64,000 bases of DNA, from assembly GCF_014287875.1 (NCBI RefSeq), contig NZ_JACOPN010000001.1:310001-374000 (forward strand). The letters run 5' to 3'. Under the pieces are notes generated by a model. It did not search any database and was not told the origin of the DNA. It worked only from the letters and a program-made list of their open reading frames with translations. The stretch's first letter is position 1. Each line of letters begins with the position of its first letter. The stretch comes from Flintibacter faecis. GTDB lineage: Bacteria > Bacillota > Clostridia > Oscillospirales > Oscillospiraceae. This document shows positions 1 to 7,762 of the stretch, one piece after another. A program made the translations under genes and the position numbers.

Positions 1-24
1 TTTAGTTGGTTTACAATTAGAGAG

Positions 25-61
25 AAAAGACCGCCAGGCCCTTGCTTTGGGTCTGGCGGTC
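25..61 (-). terminator. Terminator after ybaB
   Basis: A 13-bp GC-rich inverted repeat (29-41 with 49-61) is followed on the minus strand by four T residues. It lies just downstream of ybaB, so the dnaX-ybaB transcript appears to end here and recR is not immediately adjacent. Confidence 0.8.
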
Positions 62-81
62 GGTCTGAACGCTTGTTTCCT

Positions 82-435
82 TTAGAAGGGCAGGTTCAGG
101 CCCCCGGTGAGCTTGGACATGGTCCCGGCGGCATCTGCGTCGGCGGCACGCATGGCCTCGTTCACGGCGGCCACGATCATGTCCTGGAGCATCTCCACGT
201 CCTCGGGGTCCACGGCCTCCGGGTCGATGACCAGGTTCTTCAGTTCGTGCTTGCCGTTCACCGTGGCGGACACCACACCGCCGCCGGCCGCCGCCTGATA
301 CTCCTTCTCCTGCAGCTCCTGCTGCATTCTCATCATGTCCTGCTGCATCTTCTGGGCCTGCTTGAGCATGTTCATGTTCATGCCGCCGCCCATGCCGGGC
401 ATCCGGCCGCCAAAACCTTTCGCCATTTCGTTCAA
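82..435 (-). CDS. ybaB: YbaB/EbfC family nucleoid-associated protein
   Basis: A 117-residue protein of the usual size for the YbaB/EbfC family, small dimeric DNA-binding proteins encoded next to dnaX in most bacteria. The N-terminus is rich in Gly and Met, followed by a Gln/Met-rich helix (about residues 24-45) and the family core with a VSATVNGKHEL strand and an acidic IDPEAVDPEDVEML stretch. It follows dnaX by about 40 bp on the same strand and probably shares its transcript. The family is linked to nucleoid binding and to recombination functions with RecR; the exact role is not readable from sequence. Confidence 0.9.
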   Translation of the reverse strand: MNEMAKGFGGRMPGMGGGMNMNMLKQAQKMQQDMMRMQQELQEKEYQAAAGGGVVSATVNGKHELKNLVIDPEAVDPEDVEMLQDMIVAAVNEAMRAADADAAGTMSKLTGGLNLPF

Positions 436-475
436 ACTCCTTTAAATATTGATTGTTCAGGTCGCTTGTGAAAGC

Positions 476-2308
476 TCACTGGATGGTCACGTTGTCAAAC
501 TGCTCCCCAAAGGCCAACAGAGCATCCATGGCATCCTCTTTCGGGGGCTCTGCGGGCTTCTCCCGCTCACGCTCCACAGGGGCCGCACTCTGTACCGGGG
601 CCGGTCCGGGCTCCTCCGGGGGCGGGGTGCCGCACACCACGCTGACCTGGGGGGCTCCGCCGAAGGAATCCGCCGCCGCCCGCTTCAGTCCCGCCAACAC
701 AGCGGGCTTGTTCAGCATGGCCCGGGTGAATTCACTGTCCGTCCACAGGGTCAGGCTGCCGTTTTTCCACACGCCGGTGACCTTTTGCCCGTTGCTCAAA
801 TAGGGGTGCACCGTGGGCGGGATCTTCCCCTTCAGTCCCGCTGCGAAGGAGGGCCAGAAGGCCCGGTCTCCGTCGGGAGGGCCTCCTGCCGGGACGCTCT
901 GCTGCGGGGCGGGCTGGACCGCCGGACGGGCGGCGGGACGGGGGGCAGGCCGGACGGGCTCCGGCTCGGGCACGTCGAACACCCGCTCCATCTCCCCGGG
1001 GGCCGGGGGCTCCTCGGGCAGCGGGGGCCGCTCCTCCTCCCAAGGGGGGCGGTCCTCCTGAACGTTTGGGACCGCCGCAGGTCTCTTCTGCGGAGTCTGA
1101 GCCGGGCGGGAGACCGGTCTGGAGACGGCCTGGCTCTGGGCCGGGGGCTGGGTGGGGATACCGCCCTGGGTCAGGCGCTCCTCCAGCCGGGCCACCCGGG
1201 CGGCCAGCCCGGTCAGAGACTGGTCCAGGCTCTCGTCGCACAGGCGGATGAGACACAGCTCGGTGTCCGTGCGGCGGTTGCCGCTGCGGGGCAGGTCGGC
1301 CAGGGCACTCTGGAGCACGGTGAGCGTCTGCAGCAGCCGCTGGGCGGTGAACTGTTCCCCCAGGGCGCGCATGGTGGCCTCGTCATAGCCGCCAGTGAGC
1401 AGGGATGCGCCCCCCTGGGGGGCCGTCTTCCGCAGCAGCAGGTCCCGGGCCAGGGCGGACAGCTCCCCCAGGACGGAGGCCACGTCCTTCCCCCCGGCAT
1501 ACAGGCGGGCCAGGGTATCTAAGGCGGCGGCGGTGTCCCGCCGGGCGATCTGGTCCATGAGGGCGGCGGTCTCCAGATTGCCCGCCAGACCCAGCACGTC
1601 CAGAATTTCTTTCTCGTCCACTTTTGCCCGCCCGCCGGAGCACTGATCCAGCAGGGACAGGGCGTCCCGCAGGCCGCCGTCGGCCAGCCGGGCCAGCAGG
1701 GCGGCCCCGTCGGCGGTGAGGTCGATGCCCTCCTCCTGGGCCACATAGCCCAGCCGCTGGGCGATCTGCCCGGGCAGGATGCGCTTAAAGGCGAACTGCT
1801 GGCACCGGGAGCGGATGGTGGCCGGGACCTTGTGCAGCTCGGTGGTGGCCAGGATGAACATCAGGTGGGGGGGGGGCTCCTCCAGGATTTTCAGCAGGGC
1901 GTTGAAGGCGGGGGTGGACAGCATATGCACCTCGTCCACGATATACACCCGCTTGCGCACGGCGGCGGGGGTATACACCGCCTCGTCCCGCAGGGCCCGC
2001 ACCTGGTCCACGCCGTTGTTGGAGGCGGCGTCCAGCTCCAGCACATCTAAAATCGAGCCGTTTTCGATGCCCAGGCAGGCGGGGCATTGGTTGCAGGGAT
2101 TGCCGTTTTCCGGCTGCCGGCAGTTCACCGCCCGGGCCAGGATCTTGGCGCAGGTGGTCTTGCCCGTGCCCCGGGTGCCGGTGAACAGATAGGCGTGGGA
2201 CAGCCGGTCCCCGGCCACCTGCTGCTTCAGGGTCTCGGTGATATGTTCCTGGCCCACCACATCGTCAAAGGTGCGGGGGCGCCACTTGCGGTATAGAGCC
2301 TGATACAT
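476..2308 (-). CDS. dnaX: DNA polymerase III subunit gamma/tau
   Basis: Clamp-loader ATPase that loads the sliding clamp during replication. The 610-residue product begins MYQALYRKWRPRTFDDVVGQ, the classic DnaX N-terminus, and has a Walker A GTRGTGKTT, a four-Cys zinc module (CRQ..CNQCPAC) and an LEEPPPH segment in the AAA+ core. A Pro/Ala-rich linker precedes a tau-like C-terminal part. The frame stays open upstream to 2473, but that extension lies inside the SRP RNA; the start at 2308 has an AGGGGGG ribosome site and family-correct residues. Order SRP RNA-dnaX-ybaB matches Bacillus. I saw no clear frameshift site for a gamma form. Confidence 0.95.
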   Translation of the reverse strand: MYQALYRKWRPRTFDDVVGQEHITETLKQQVAGDRLSHAYLFTGTRGTGKTTCAKILARAVNCRQPENGNPCNQCPACLGIENGSILDVLELDAASNNGVDQVRALRDEAVYTPAAVRKRVYIVDEVHMLSTPAFNALLKILEEPPPHLMFILATTELHKVPATIRSRCQQFAFKRILPGQIAQRLGYVAQEEGIDLTADGAALLARLADGGLRDALSLLDQCSGGRAKVDEKEILDVLGLAGNLETAALMDQIARRDTAAALDTLARLYAGGKDVASVLGELSALARDLLLRKTAPQGGASLLTGGYDEATMRALGEQFTAQRLLQTLTVLQSALADLPRSGNRRTDTELCLIRLCDESLDQSLTGLAARVARLEERLTQGGIPTQPPAQSQAVSRPVSRPAQTPQKRPAAVPNVQEDRPPWEEERPPLPEEPPAPGEMERVFDVPEPEPVRPAPRPAARPAVQPAPQQSVPAGGPPDGDRAFWPSFAAGLKGKIPPTVHPYLSNGQKVTGVWKNGSLTLWTDSEFTRAMLNKPAVLAGLKRAAADSFGGAPQVSVVCGTPPPEEPGPAPVQSAAPVEREREKPAEPPKEDAMDALLAFGEQFDNVTIQ

Positions 2309-2338
2309 TCTGTTTCCCCCCTGAAAGCGGATAAAAAC

Positions 2339-2645
2339 GCGGCGCAGAGCGAGGCCGCACACCGGCCTTTGAAGCGTGGGATATGCCCGGTACCTGAACA
2401 GCCGGCTCAAGAACAGTGACCCCGCGGCACACGCGGCAGGCCGCTTAGTGCTGCTCGGTTCCCCGCCTGACACGGTTCACGGAGCCGCGTTGCGCGGGAC
2501 CGGTCTATCATCGCTGCTTATTCAGGTCAAACGACACATCCACACGTCCGGGGGCCGGGATTCATCCCCGCTATAGCGGATTGCGGGTCTAGGGCACCGC
2601 TATCTCCCCGACTAGTGCGGCCTCGCTCCGCGCCGCAGCTCGGAA
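2339..2645 (-). ncRNA. ffs: Signal recognition particle RNA, large type
   Basis: Read on the minus strand, this has the hallmarks of the approximately 270-nt Gram-positive SRP RNA: an Alu-domain start with GGGGAGATAGCGGTGCCC, and the conserved S-domain hairpin GTCAGG-CGG-GGAA-CCG-AGCAGC with a GGAA tetraloop, followed by ACTAAG. The two ends pair over 22 bp (2615-2636 with 2339-2360, one G-U), forming the long central helix. It sits directly upstream of dnaX as in Bacillus. Exact 5' and 3' ends are estimates from the promoter and pairing. Confidence 0.93.
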
Positions 2646-2659
2646 CAAAGGTAGGTTAT

Positions 2660-2688
2660 ATTATACTATGGGTTTGAAAAATTATCAA
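2660..2688 (-). promoter_or_regulatory. Promoter of the SRP RNA (and probably dnaX-ybaB)
   Basis: On the minus strand, TTGATA (2683-2688), a 17-bp spacer and a consensus TATAAT (2660-2665) place the start near 2653, just before the SRP RNA. No separate dnaX promoter was obvious in the 30 bp between the RNA and dnaX. Confidence 0.8.
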
Positions 2689-2753
2689 CTAGAAAATCAT
2701 CCAGAATAAAATTTCTATATTTTCCCGTATTCTGTCATTGTGAGAATGTCCTG

Positions 2754-2782
2754 TTGCCACTTCCCCGTTTTTACGCTATGAT
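2754..2782 (+). promoter_or_regulatory. Promoter of ruvX
   Basis: TTGCCA (2754-2759), 17-bp spacer, TATGAT (2777-2782). The predicted start near 2789 leaves a leader of about 34 nt with an AGGAGG ribosome site before ruvX. It diverges from the SRP RNA promoter. Confidence 0.7.
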
Positions 2783-2822
2783 ATCCTCAACAAGACCAGA
2801 GGAAACAGCAGGAGGAACACGC

Positions 2823-3242
2823 ATGAAGATCATGGCCATTGACTATGGCGATGCCCACACCGGGGTCGCCTTTTCCGACCCCACCGGTTTTTTGACCGGG
2901 ACCACCACCACCATCCACAGCCGCAGCGCCGACGTGGTGCTGTCTGAACTGGCCCGGCTGGCAAAAGAGCAGGGGGCGGAGGAGATCGTGATGGGCTTTC
3001 CCCGGAATATGGACGGCACCGAGGGGCCCCGGGCGGAGCTGTACCGGGCCTTCGCCGGCCGGGTGGAGGAGGCCACGGGCCTAAAGCCCGTCCTGTGGGA
3101 CGAGCGGCGCACCACCGTGGACGCCCACCGCATTTTACAGCAGGCGGGCAAGAACGCCAAAAAGCGCAAAAAAACAGTAGACGCAGTAGCCGCCTCCCTC
3201 ATTCTGGAGGGCTATCTGGACTATAAACGTCTGCAGAAGTAA
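2823..3242 (+). CDS. ruvX: Holliday junction resolvase-like RNase, RuvX/YqgF family
   Basis: A 139-residue RNase H-fold protein. MKIMAIDYGDAHTGVAFSDP supplies the first catalytic Asp in the DYG motif; VMGFPRNMDGTEGPRA and DERRTTVDAHRIL match the second and third conserved blocks, and the TVDAVAASLILEGYL end is also typical. The family is linked to 16S pre-rRNA 5' processing and has been proposed to resolve Holliday junctions. The start at 2823 follows an AGGAGG site; the frame stays open upstream to 2754 but without family residues. It is followed 17 bp later by the ABM gene. Confidence 0.93.
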   Translation: MKIMAIDYGDAHTGVAFSDPTGFLTGTTTTIHSRSADVVLSELARLAKEQGAEEIVMGFPRNMDGTEGPRAELYRAFAGRVEEATGLKPVLWDERRTTVDAHRILQQAGKNAKKRKKTVDAVAASLILEGYLDYKRLQK

Positions 3243-3259
3243 CAACAGGAGGTATTATT

Positions 3260-3544
3260 ATGCTGAAAGTTCACGTTAAGTATCATCTGAAGCCGGGCAC
3301 CCAGGCCGATTTTCTGGCCGGGGTCACGGAGAAGACCCTGCAGGATGCCGTGCTGAACGAGAACGGCTGTCTGAAATATGAGTACATCCCCGCCGAGGGC
3401 ATCCCCGACCTGGTCCTGCTGGAGGAGGAGTGGACCAGTCTCCAGGCCCAGCAGACCCACCTGAAACAGCCCCACATGGCCCGCATCGCCGAGCTGAAGG
3501 ACCAGTACATGGACCACATGGACCTGGACATGGAGGAGGTCTGA
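3260..3544 (+). CDS. ABM-domain monooxygenase-like protein
   Basis: A 94-residue protein with the antibiotic-biosynthesis-monooxygenase (ABM/YgiN-like) pattern: MLKVHVKYHLKPG first strand, an ENGCLKYEY second strand and a VLLEEEWTSLQAQQTHLKQPHM helix-turn with the typical His. ABM proteins are small dimeric cofactorless oxygenases or quinone-related proteins; substrate cannot be deduced. It is 17 bp behind ruvX with an AGGAGG site and is followed by a strong terminator, so it is probably the last gene of a two-gene unit. The acidic Met-rich tail (MDHMDLDMEEV) is unremarkable. Confidence 0.8.
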   Translation: MLKVHVKYHLKPGTQADFLAGVTEKTLQDAVLNENGCLKYEYIPAEGIPDLVLLEEEWTSLQAQQTHLKQPHMARIAELKDQYMDHMDLDMEEV

Positions 3545-3570
3545 CCCCCTCCGCCAAAAGCAAGCTGCAA

Positions 3571-3610
3571 ACCGCCCATGAGTCTCACCAGACTTGGGGG
3601 CGGTTTTTTA
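3571..3610 (+). terminator. Terminator after the ABM gene
   Basis: Inverted repeat ACCGCCC..AGTCT / AGACT..GGGCGGT followed by a run of T. Confidence 0.85.
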
Positions 3611-3830
3611 ACACAAAATGGTTTGAAAACATAAAAATATAGAAATGCAAGCTATTCTTGCGCAGATGTCAATCGAATTTGGTTCCATTGGGCAGTAATA
3701 ATCGGATAAACTCAAAGGGAAAGGCGACAGGACATAGCAGCTAACTTTTCGCAGGCCGATTTGCGTCATTTTTATCTTATTGACAACTTTCTCGCAATCT
3801 GCAATAATGAGTTCAGGAGGATAACAACAT

Positions 3831-4664
3831 ATGAAAAAGCGAACTTCTCTTTTCGTAATTGCGGCTATCATCGTCTCTCTTCTTATTGTTATTGCAAGCA
3901 GATTTGCCATGGTGTTAAACCTCCCGGCCAATGACAACGCAGCCCTGTCCTCTTCTGACTCCCTCAACATCTTATCTGAATTCCCCGCCGAAATCAGCTA
4001 TGTGGAACGCAAATATGATCTGCATATTGAGACCTTGGACAAAGAGACCCTCTCCCTTTTAAGGCAAGAAGCAATTTCCAACCTCAGCGATCCAGACTAC
4101 AAGTTCGCTGACCTGATGGACAAGATTGCGCTTGCCTACGTGGGCAACCGATGCAGCAAAATCGTAGCATTCCCTGGCGATCCTGCGGCAGAAATCACCG
4201 TATATCGTCCTTTCGGTCCTCTGTACGGTGAATGCTTTACACTCATCCCCACTGGAGTTACAGGAATGGACATTAAGACCGGAACAATATTCATCGCTTC
4301 CGGGTCCGACCTGTACGGTGCGGCGATCAATGCAAAAGTTTCTAAGTCGGTGTCCTATACATGCCAGGGCCCTGCCGACAGGACCACCCTTTATAACGGG
4401 CAGTTAGCCACCCACCGAATGGCCTTTGGCGTACTATACGGAACGATCATCAAACATACAGTTCAGTACCCCGGCGGAAACACCCATGTGTTCTATTATG
4501 TAGAGCAGGCAACCATGGATGCCGCTGACTACGCCGTAAACATTCAGGTCGGCGCATCGAATACCTATTCTGACACTTTAATGGGCACTACCCTTCACTT
4601 CCCTGATCAGCGCTACCTCTATTCCGCAATTCAGGATGATCCTACGCAGTTCCTTGCGCCTTGA
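3831..4664 (+). CDS. Exported or membrane-anchored protein, unknown function
   Basis: A 277-residue protein not recognised. KKRTSLFVIAAIIVSLLIVIASRFA is an uncleaved signal anchor or signal peptide, and the rest is a soluble extracytoplasmic domain with no Cys pairing or catalytic motif I can name. The region GIDIKTG..IASGSDLYGAAINAKVSKSVSYTC and a Tyr-rich C-terminal part suggest a beta-rich fold. It has a good AGGAGG site and is separate from the ABM gene by 286 bp of AT-rich DNA. Its base composition is clearly lower in GC than the dnaX and groEL genes, like the rest of this 3.8-6.6 kb block, which suggests more recent acquisition. Confidence 0.65.
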   Translation: MKKRTSLFVIAAIIVSLLIVIASRFAMVLNLPANDNAALSSSDSLNILSEFPAEISYVERKYDLHIETLDKETLSLLRQEAISNLSDPDYKFADLMDKIALAYVGNRCSKIVAFPGDPAAEITVYRPFGPLYGECFTLIPTGVTGMDIKTGTIFIASGSDLYGAAINAKVSKSVSYTCQGPADRTTLYNGQLATHRMAFGVLYGTIIKHTVQYPGGNTHVFYYVEQATMDAADYAVNIQVGASNTYSDTLMGTTLHFPDQRYLYSAIQDDPTQFLAP

Positions 4665-4719
4665 TGTATCTGATTAGAGCTGACCATCACCCCCGCATCC
4701 AACCAATTCCCACAAAACT

Positions 4720-4756
4720 GGGGCCCCAACCTGACCGGGCTGGGGCCCCTTTGTTC
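4720..4756 (+). terminator. Terminator-like hairpin
   Basis: GGGGCCCCA (4720-4728) pairs with TGGGGCCCC (4741-4749) and is followed by TTTGTTCT. It would end transcription of the exported-protein gene. Confidence 0.65.
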
Positions 4757-4820
4757 TACCCTGTCAAAGAGTTGACAAAGAGGTGCTGTTTTTTTGAAAA
4801 AGGTGTGAAAAAAGCGTGAT

Positions 4821-4872
4821 GCAAGTGATACTTGCGCGAATGCAACCGGGATGTAAACTGGATGTGGTTTAC
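4821..4872 (+). promoter_or_regulatory. Putative operators upstream of the XRE regulator
   Basis: Two inverted repeats lie directly upstream of the XRE gene: GCAAGT-GAT-ACTTGC (4821-4835) and GTAAAC-8 bp-GTTTAC (4853-4872). The first lies in a 23-bp block that recurs at 6163-6185 with 20 of 23 matches. The second overlaps a candidate -35 (TTTACT, 4868-4873) that is 17 bp from TAAACT (4891-4896). Autoregulation by the XRE protein is an inference. Confidence 0.5.
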
Positions 4873-4919
4873 TTTCCCACAAATTTTGCTTAAACTGAGC
4901 ACAAGAATTAGGAGAAAAC

Positions 4920-5396
4920 ATGGAACTGAATGAAAAGCTGCTTTCTTTGCGAAAGAAGAACAAACTGACCCAGGCTCAGGTGTCCGAAACACTGGATGTC
5001 TCTCGCCAGGCCATCTCCAACTGGGAAACGGGGGCTGTGCTCCCGTCCACAGACAATTTACTTGCTCTGAGCCGACTGTATCAGGTCCCGGTTGACCATC
5101 TATTAAATGGTGATACAGACCCGATGTCAGTCCCCGTCACAGAAAAGGAGGTCGATAAGAAGGAAGAAGCTCCACCGGAACCGGCGAAGCCAACTACATA
5201 TAGTAAATTAGATATGCTCAGAAAACATAGCGTAATTATCCTGCTCTATCTGTTCACCCTGTTCCTGGTCGTTTTGATCTCGGTCCTAGTCACATTATTC
5301 CTCACCCGAGAAAAAGAACCAGATGTGCTGGATGTGAGTGATCTGAACGTCGAGTATGTCGACCCTGCTACTGTAGAGGACGGCAGCTTTTGGTGA
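4920..5396 (+). CDS. XRE-family regulator with a C-terminal membrane segment
   Basis: A 158-residue protein. Residues 1-60 form a Cro/C1-type helix-turn-helix (LRKKNKLTQAQVSETLDVSRQAISNWETG), typical of Firmicute XRE regulators that bind short palindromes. After a charged Pro/Glu linker there is one hydrophobic segment (about residues 104-127, IILLYLFTLFLVVLISVLVTLFL) and a short acidic tail, so it is a membrane-tethered regulator with a small outside tail of unknown sensing role. Palindromes directly upstream suggest self-regulation. It lies 29 bp before two small exported-protein genes, probably co-transcribed. Confidence 0.8.
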   Translation: MELNEKLLSLRKKNKLTQAQVSETLDVSRQAISNWETGAVLPSTDNLLALSRLYQVPVDHLLNGDTDPMSVPVTEKEVDKKEEAPPEPAKPTTYSKLDMLRKHSVIILLYLFTLFLVVLISVLVTLFLTREKEPDVLDVSDLNVEYVDPATVEDGSFW

Positions 5397-5425
5397 AAAC
5401 AAGAAACTAGAAAAGAGGTCTTATT

Positions 5426-5650
5426 ATGAATGTGAAACCTGTCGCACTTGCCCTGCTGTGCGCCGCCACTTTATACGGCGCACAGGTTCCCACATCGGCG
5501 ATCTCCCAGGAAAGCACCAACATCATCCCAGCCAACAGCGTAATCGAAATTTCTGATTTGGAGTTTTACACTTCAGATTGGGACAATCATTCGGCCAGAG
5601 CTACCAACCGACTGGATTGGAGCATCTCTCCCAGCACTAACCACAAATGA
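5426..5650 (+). CDS. Small exported protein, unknown
   Basis: A 74-residue protein with a signal peptide (MNVKPVALALLCAATLYGAQVPTSA) and a mature part of about 49 residues with no recognised motif. It follows the XRE gene by 29 bp with an AAAGAGG-like site, and its stop overlaps the next start (ATGA), so the two downstream genes are translationally coupled. Not recognised as any family. Confidence 0.5.
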   Translation: MNVKPVALALLCAATLYGAQVPTSAISQESTNIIPANSVIEISDLEFYTSDWDNHSARATNRLDWSISPSTNHK

Positions 5651-6108
5651 ACATCAAGAAGCTATCCAAAACAAAAACTACGTTGCTCGTACTGGCAATC
5701 GGCCTTCTTTTGGCCGCAGGCGTGATAGTTTTCCGCTCAAAGACTCCCTATCACGGCCCCTATGCCGACGTAGCATCTTTTGCCAGTGGGTATTATAACG
5801 CACTGATTCAAAAGGACTACGACACAGCGCTCGGTTTGCTACATCGTTCTCCTGATACCATGTTCGATGATGAGTTTCTTCTGACTGGTCTTCAAAACTC
5901 TCCGCCAATTTATTACCGGGTCAATTCAGTTAAAAAATTGTCCGATGGAATATTTGAGGTGGACGGGACTGGCAAATCGGATGATGATCTTGGAAAACGG
6001 CAGGTCACAAACTACGTCATCGACTACCACTCAAAGCGTTCTTTTGTGATCCACTGGTCTGACGTTCCAAGTGAACTATATGACTTTGGAAAAATTATCG
6101 GAAAATAG
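5647..6108 (+). CDS. Membrane-anchored DUF-like protein, unknown
   Basis: A 153-residue protein with an N-terminal membrane anchor (TTLLVLAIGLLLAAGVIVF) and an extracytoplasmic domain of about 115 residues. The ASFASGYYNALIQKDYDTALGLL helix and following strands resemble the SnoaL/NTF2-like or DUF4878-type folds seen in small Gram-positive lipoproteins, but this is only a fold impression. The start overlaps the stop of the preceding gene. It may be the anchored partner of the secreted peptide before it. Confidence 0.55.
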   Translation: MNIKKLSKTKTTLLVLAIGLLLAAGVIVFRSKTPYHGPYADVASFASGYYNALIQKDYDTALGLLHRSPDTMFDDEFLLTGLQNSPPIYYRVNSVKKLSDGIFEVDGTGKSDDDLGKRQVTNYVIDYHSKRSFVIHWSDVPSELYDFGKIIGK

Positions 6109-6162
6109 CAAATTAGTTTTCAATCATTTAAAACAGAACATTTGTAACACCAAACGCAACAT

Positions 6163-6185
6163 AAGTAATACTTGCGGGAATGTAA
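6163..6185 (+). promoter_or_regulatory. Second copy of the operator-like motif
   Basis: This 23-bp block matches 4823-4845 at 20 of 23 positions and contains AAGT-AAT-ACTT. It lies 37 bp before the small signal-peptide gene, so the XRE regulator may control both places. Confidence 0.45.
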
Positions 6186-6221
6186 GTAAATAACGCTTTA
6201 CATCCCTGCGGGTCTTATGTT

Positions 6222-6383
6222 ATGTTAAAGAAAAAGCTCTTGTCGGTCCCGCTTGCCGCCGCTATGACCTGCGCCATGTGTCTCTCTGTGGGTGCGGCGG
6301 AGGTGCCTGCTGATTCGAGTGAAGTAGATGTATATCATGGGGCCGAGGAAGGGGCAACTGCAAACTCTACGTTTTCAATTTGA
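6222..6383 (+). CDS. Short secreted peptide, probably a truncated paralog
   Basis: A 53-residue reading frame. Its signal peptide (LAAAMTCAMCLSVGAAEV) is nearly identical, also at DNA level, to the start of the 347-residue secreted protein at 6615, but the sequence diverges directly after it and ends after about 30 more residues. No strong ribosome site is visible. It is either a genuine small secreted peptide or a decayed duplicate that kept only the export signal; the second seems more likely. Confidence 0.4.
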   Translation: MLKKKLLSVPLAAAMTCAMCLSVGAAEVPADSSEVDVYHGAEEGATANSTFSI

Positions 6384-6423
6384 AATTATTTCAATGTAAA
6401 ACACGTTTTGAGGATATATCATC

Positions 6424-6600
6424 ATGCGGATCATAAAGATTTTGCTGATAATCGTGGGGACCAGAATCATCTGGGTATCTATTTTTGGAAGAGACCCCAG
6501 TAATTTTGGTCAAAGTACATTGGCCGAATACATCATCGGCAGCTTGTACTATGTAACAGTTATCCTGTTATTGTATCTATTCCGGGATAAGAAAAAATGA
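6424..6600 (+). CDS. Small membrane protein, unknown
   Basis: A 58-residue protein with two hydrophobic stretches (KILLIIVGTRIIWVSIF and IIGSLYYVTVILLLYLF) separated by a short polar loop and ending in RDKKK. Positive ends fit a two-segment membrane protein. No family recognised. Its TGA stop overlaps an upstream in-frame ATG of the next gene, and the AAAGGAG ribosome site of the next gene lies over its stop, so they are probably co-transcribed. Confidence 0.45.
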   Translation: MRIIKILLIIVGTRIIWVSIFGRDPSNFGQSTLAEYIIGSLYYVTVILLLYLFRDKKK

Positions 6601-6614
6601 AAGGAGCATTCACC

Positions 6615-7658
6615 ATGAAAACCCGAAAGATTTTGTCCGCTCTGTTAGCTGCCGCCATGACCTGCGCCATGTGTCTCTCTGCGGGTGCGGCGGATGTGTC
6701 TCCTTGTATCTATGACCTGGAGAAGGAGTCCACCCACAAGACTGTTTCGGCGGGTAGTTACTCCTATGACTGCTATACCACGCTGTACTATGGCAACGCC
6801 AGCAAGGGCTGCCTGTGGGCGGTGGAGAAGAACAAGAAGGACGCCCAGGCGGCGCTGAAGACCTATCTCTATGAGAACGATAATCTGGTGGAGGAGGCCG
6901 GCTGGTCCACCAGCAGCTCCTATATCCACCTGCTGGATACCAAAAAGCGCGCCGTGTCCGGCGACATCCGGGTGGAGGGCGACTATCGCTTCTATCACGA
7001 CAACGGCGACTATACCTCCGGCTCCGCCCCTGTGGTCCGCTACAGCACCTCCCGCTCCGCAGCCGAGCGCATGGCCGTCACCAGCTATCCCACCAACGCC
7101 AAGGGCGAGACCTATGGCTCCTATCTGGACCGGAACACCGTGGGCCAGGCCCCTGACCTGATCGCCGCCATGGGTGAGAACGGCGTGGAGGGCTATATCC
7201 GTCTGAACGACATCGCCCCCGAGCTGTTCACCCTGGAGGAGATCCGCCAGTATCAGGCCCAGGTGGATGCAAACCCCGTTATCCCCCTGTACGACCTGAA
7301 CGGCAAGGTCATCGGCTCCTTCGTCCGTGGTACCACTCAGGACCACAGCAATCCTGACCCCGTAGTTGTTCAGAAGCTGGATGAAATGACCGGCGGCAAG
7401 TCCGCCGACTTCCTGCCCAGCGCCCAGCCTATCCCCGTCAAGCACGACTACCCCACCACCGCCAACGGCGAGACCTATGGCTCCTATGGTGACCGGGACA
7501 AGTACGGCTATCCTCCCCAGCTGATCGCGGTCATTGGCGACAACGACCGGAGCGGCTATGTCCGCCTGTCCGACTTCCGGGCCGCCAACCGCCCCGCCAA
7601 CGTGGTCTGGGACGTGTATGACCTCAAGGGCAACGTGATCGACACCTTCAGCCACTAA
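6615..7658 (+). CDS. Secreted repeat protein, unknown function
   Basis: A 347-residue secreted protein. The signal peptide KILSALLAAAMTCAMCLSAGAADV is followed by a domain of about 130 residues, then two imperfect repeats that each begin YPTxAxGETYGSYxDR and run through an LIAxxGxN..GYxRLxD core to a YDLxGxVIxxF strand. This repeat style is seen in exported proteins of gut Clostridia, but I do not recognise a function. The start at 6615 was chosen over 6597 because it has an AAAGGAG site at the right distance and starts the signal peptide. GC content rises sharply compared with the genes before it. Confidence 0.7.
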   Translation: MKTRKILSALLAAAMTCAMCLSAGAADVSPCIYDLEKESTHKTVSAGSYSYDCYTTLYYGNASKGCLWAVEKNKKDAQAALKTYLYENDNLVEEAGWSTSSSYIHLLDTKKRAVSGDIRVEGDYRFYHDNGDYTSGSAPVVRYSTSRSAAERMAVTSYPTNAKGETYGSYLDRNTVGQAPDLIAAMGENGVEGYIRLNDIAPELFTLEEIRQYQAQVDANPVIPLYDLNGKVIGSFVRGTTQDHSNPDPVVVQKLDEMTGGKSADFLPSAQPIPVKHDYPTTANGETYGSYGDRDKYGYPPQLIAVIGDNDRSGYVRLSDFRAANRPANVVWDVYDLKGNVIDTFSH

Positions 7659-7727
7659 TTTCGAGATAAAAAATGAAAGAACACCCAGATGGCACCAACG
7701 ACCTATCTCTATCAGAACGACAGTCCG

Positions 7728-7762
7728 GCGGGCCGCTTCCTTGGAAGAAGCGGCCCGCTCTG
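7728..7762. terminator. Bidirectional terminator between convergent genes
   Basis: GCGGGCCGCTTC (7728-7739) pairs with GAAGCGGCCCGC (7747-7758) between two convergent genes. Confidence 0.7.

Noticed and set aside
2309-2473. Longer dnaX start
   Set aside because: The added residues lie in the SRP RNA and have no family likeness; 2308 has the ribosome site and the DnaX N-terminus.
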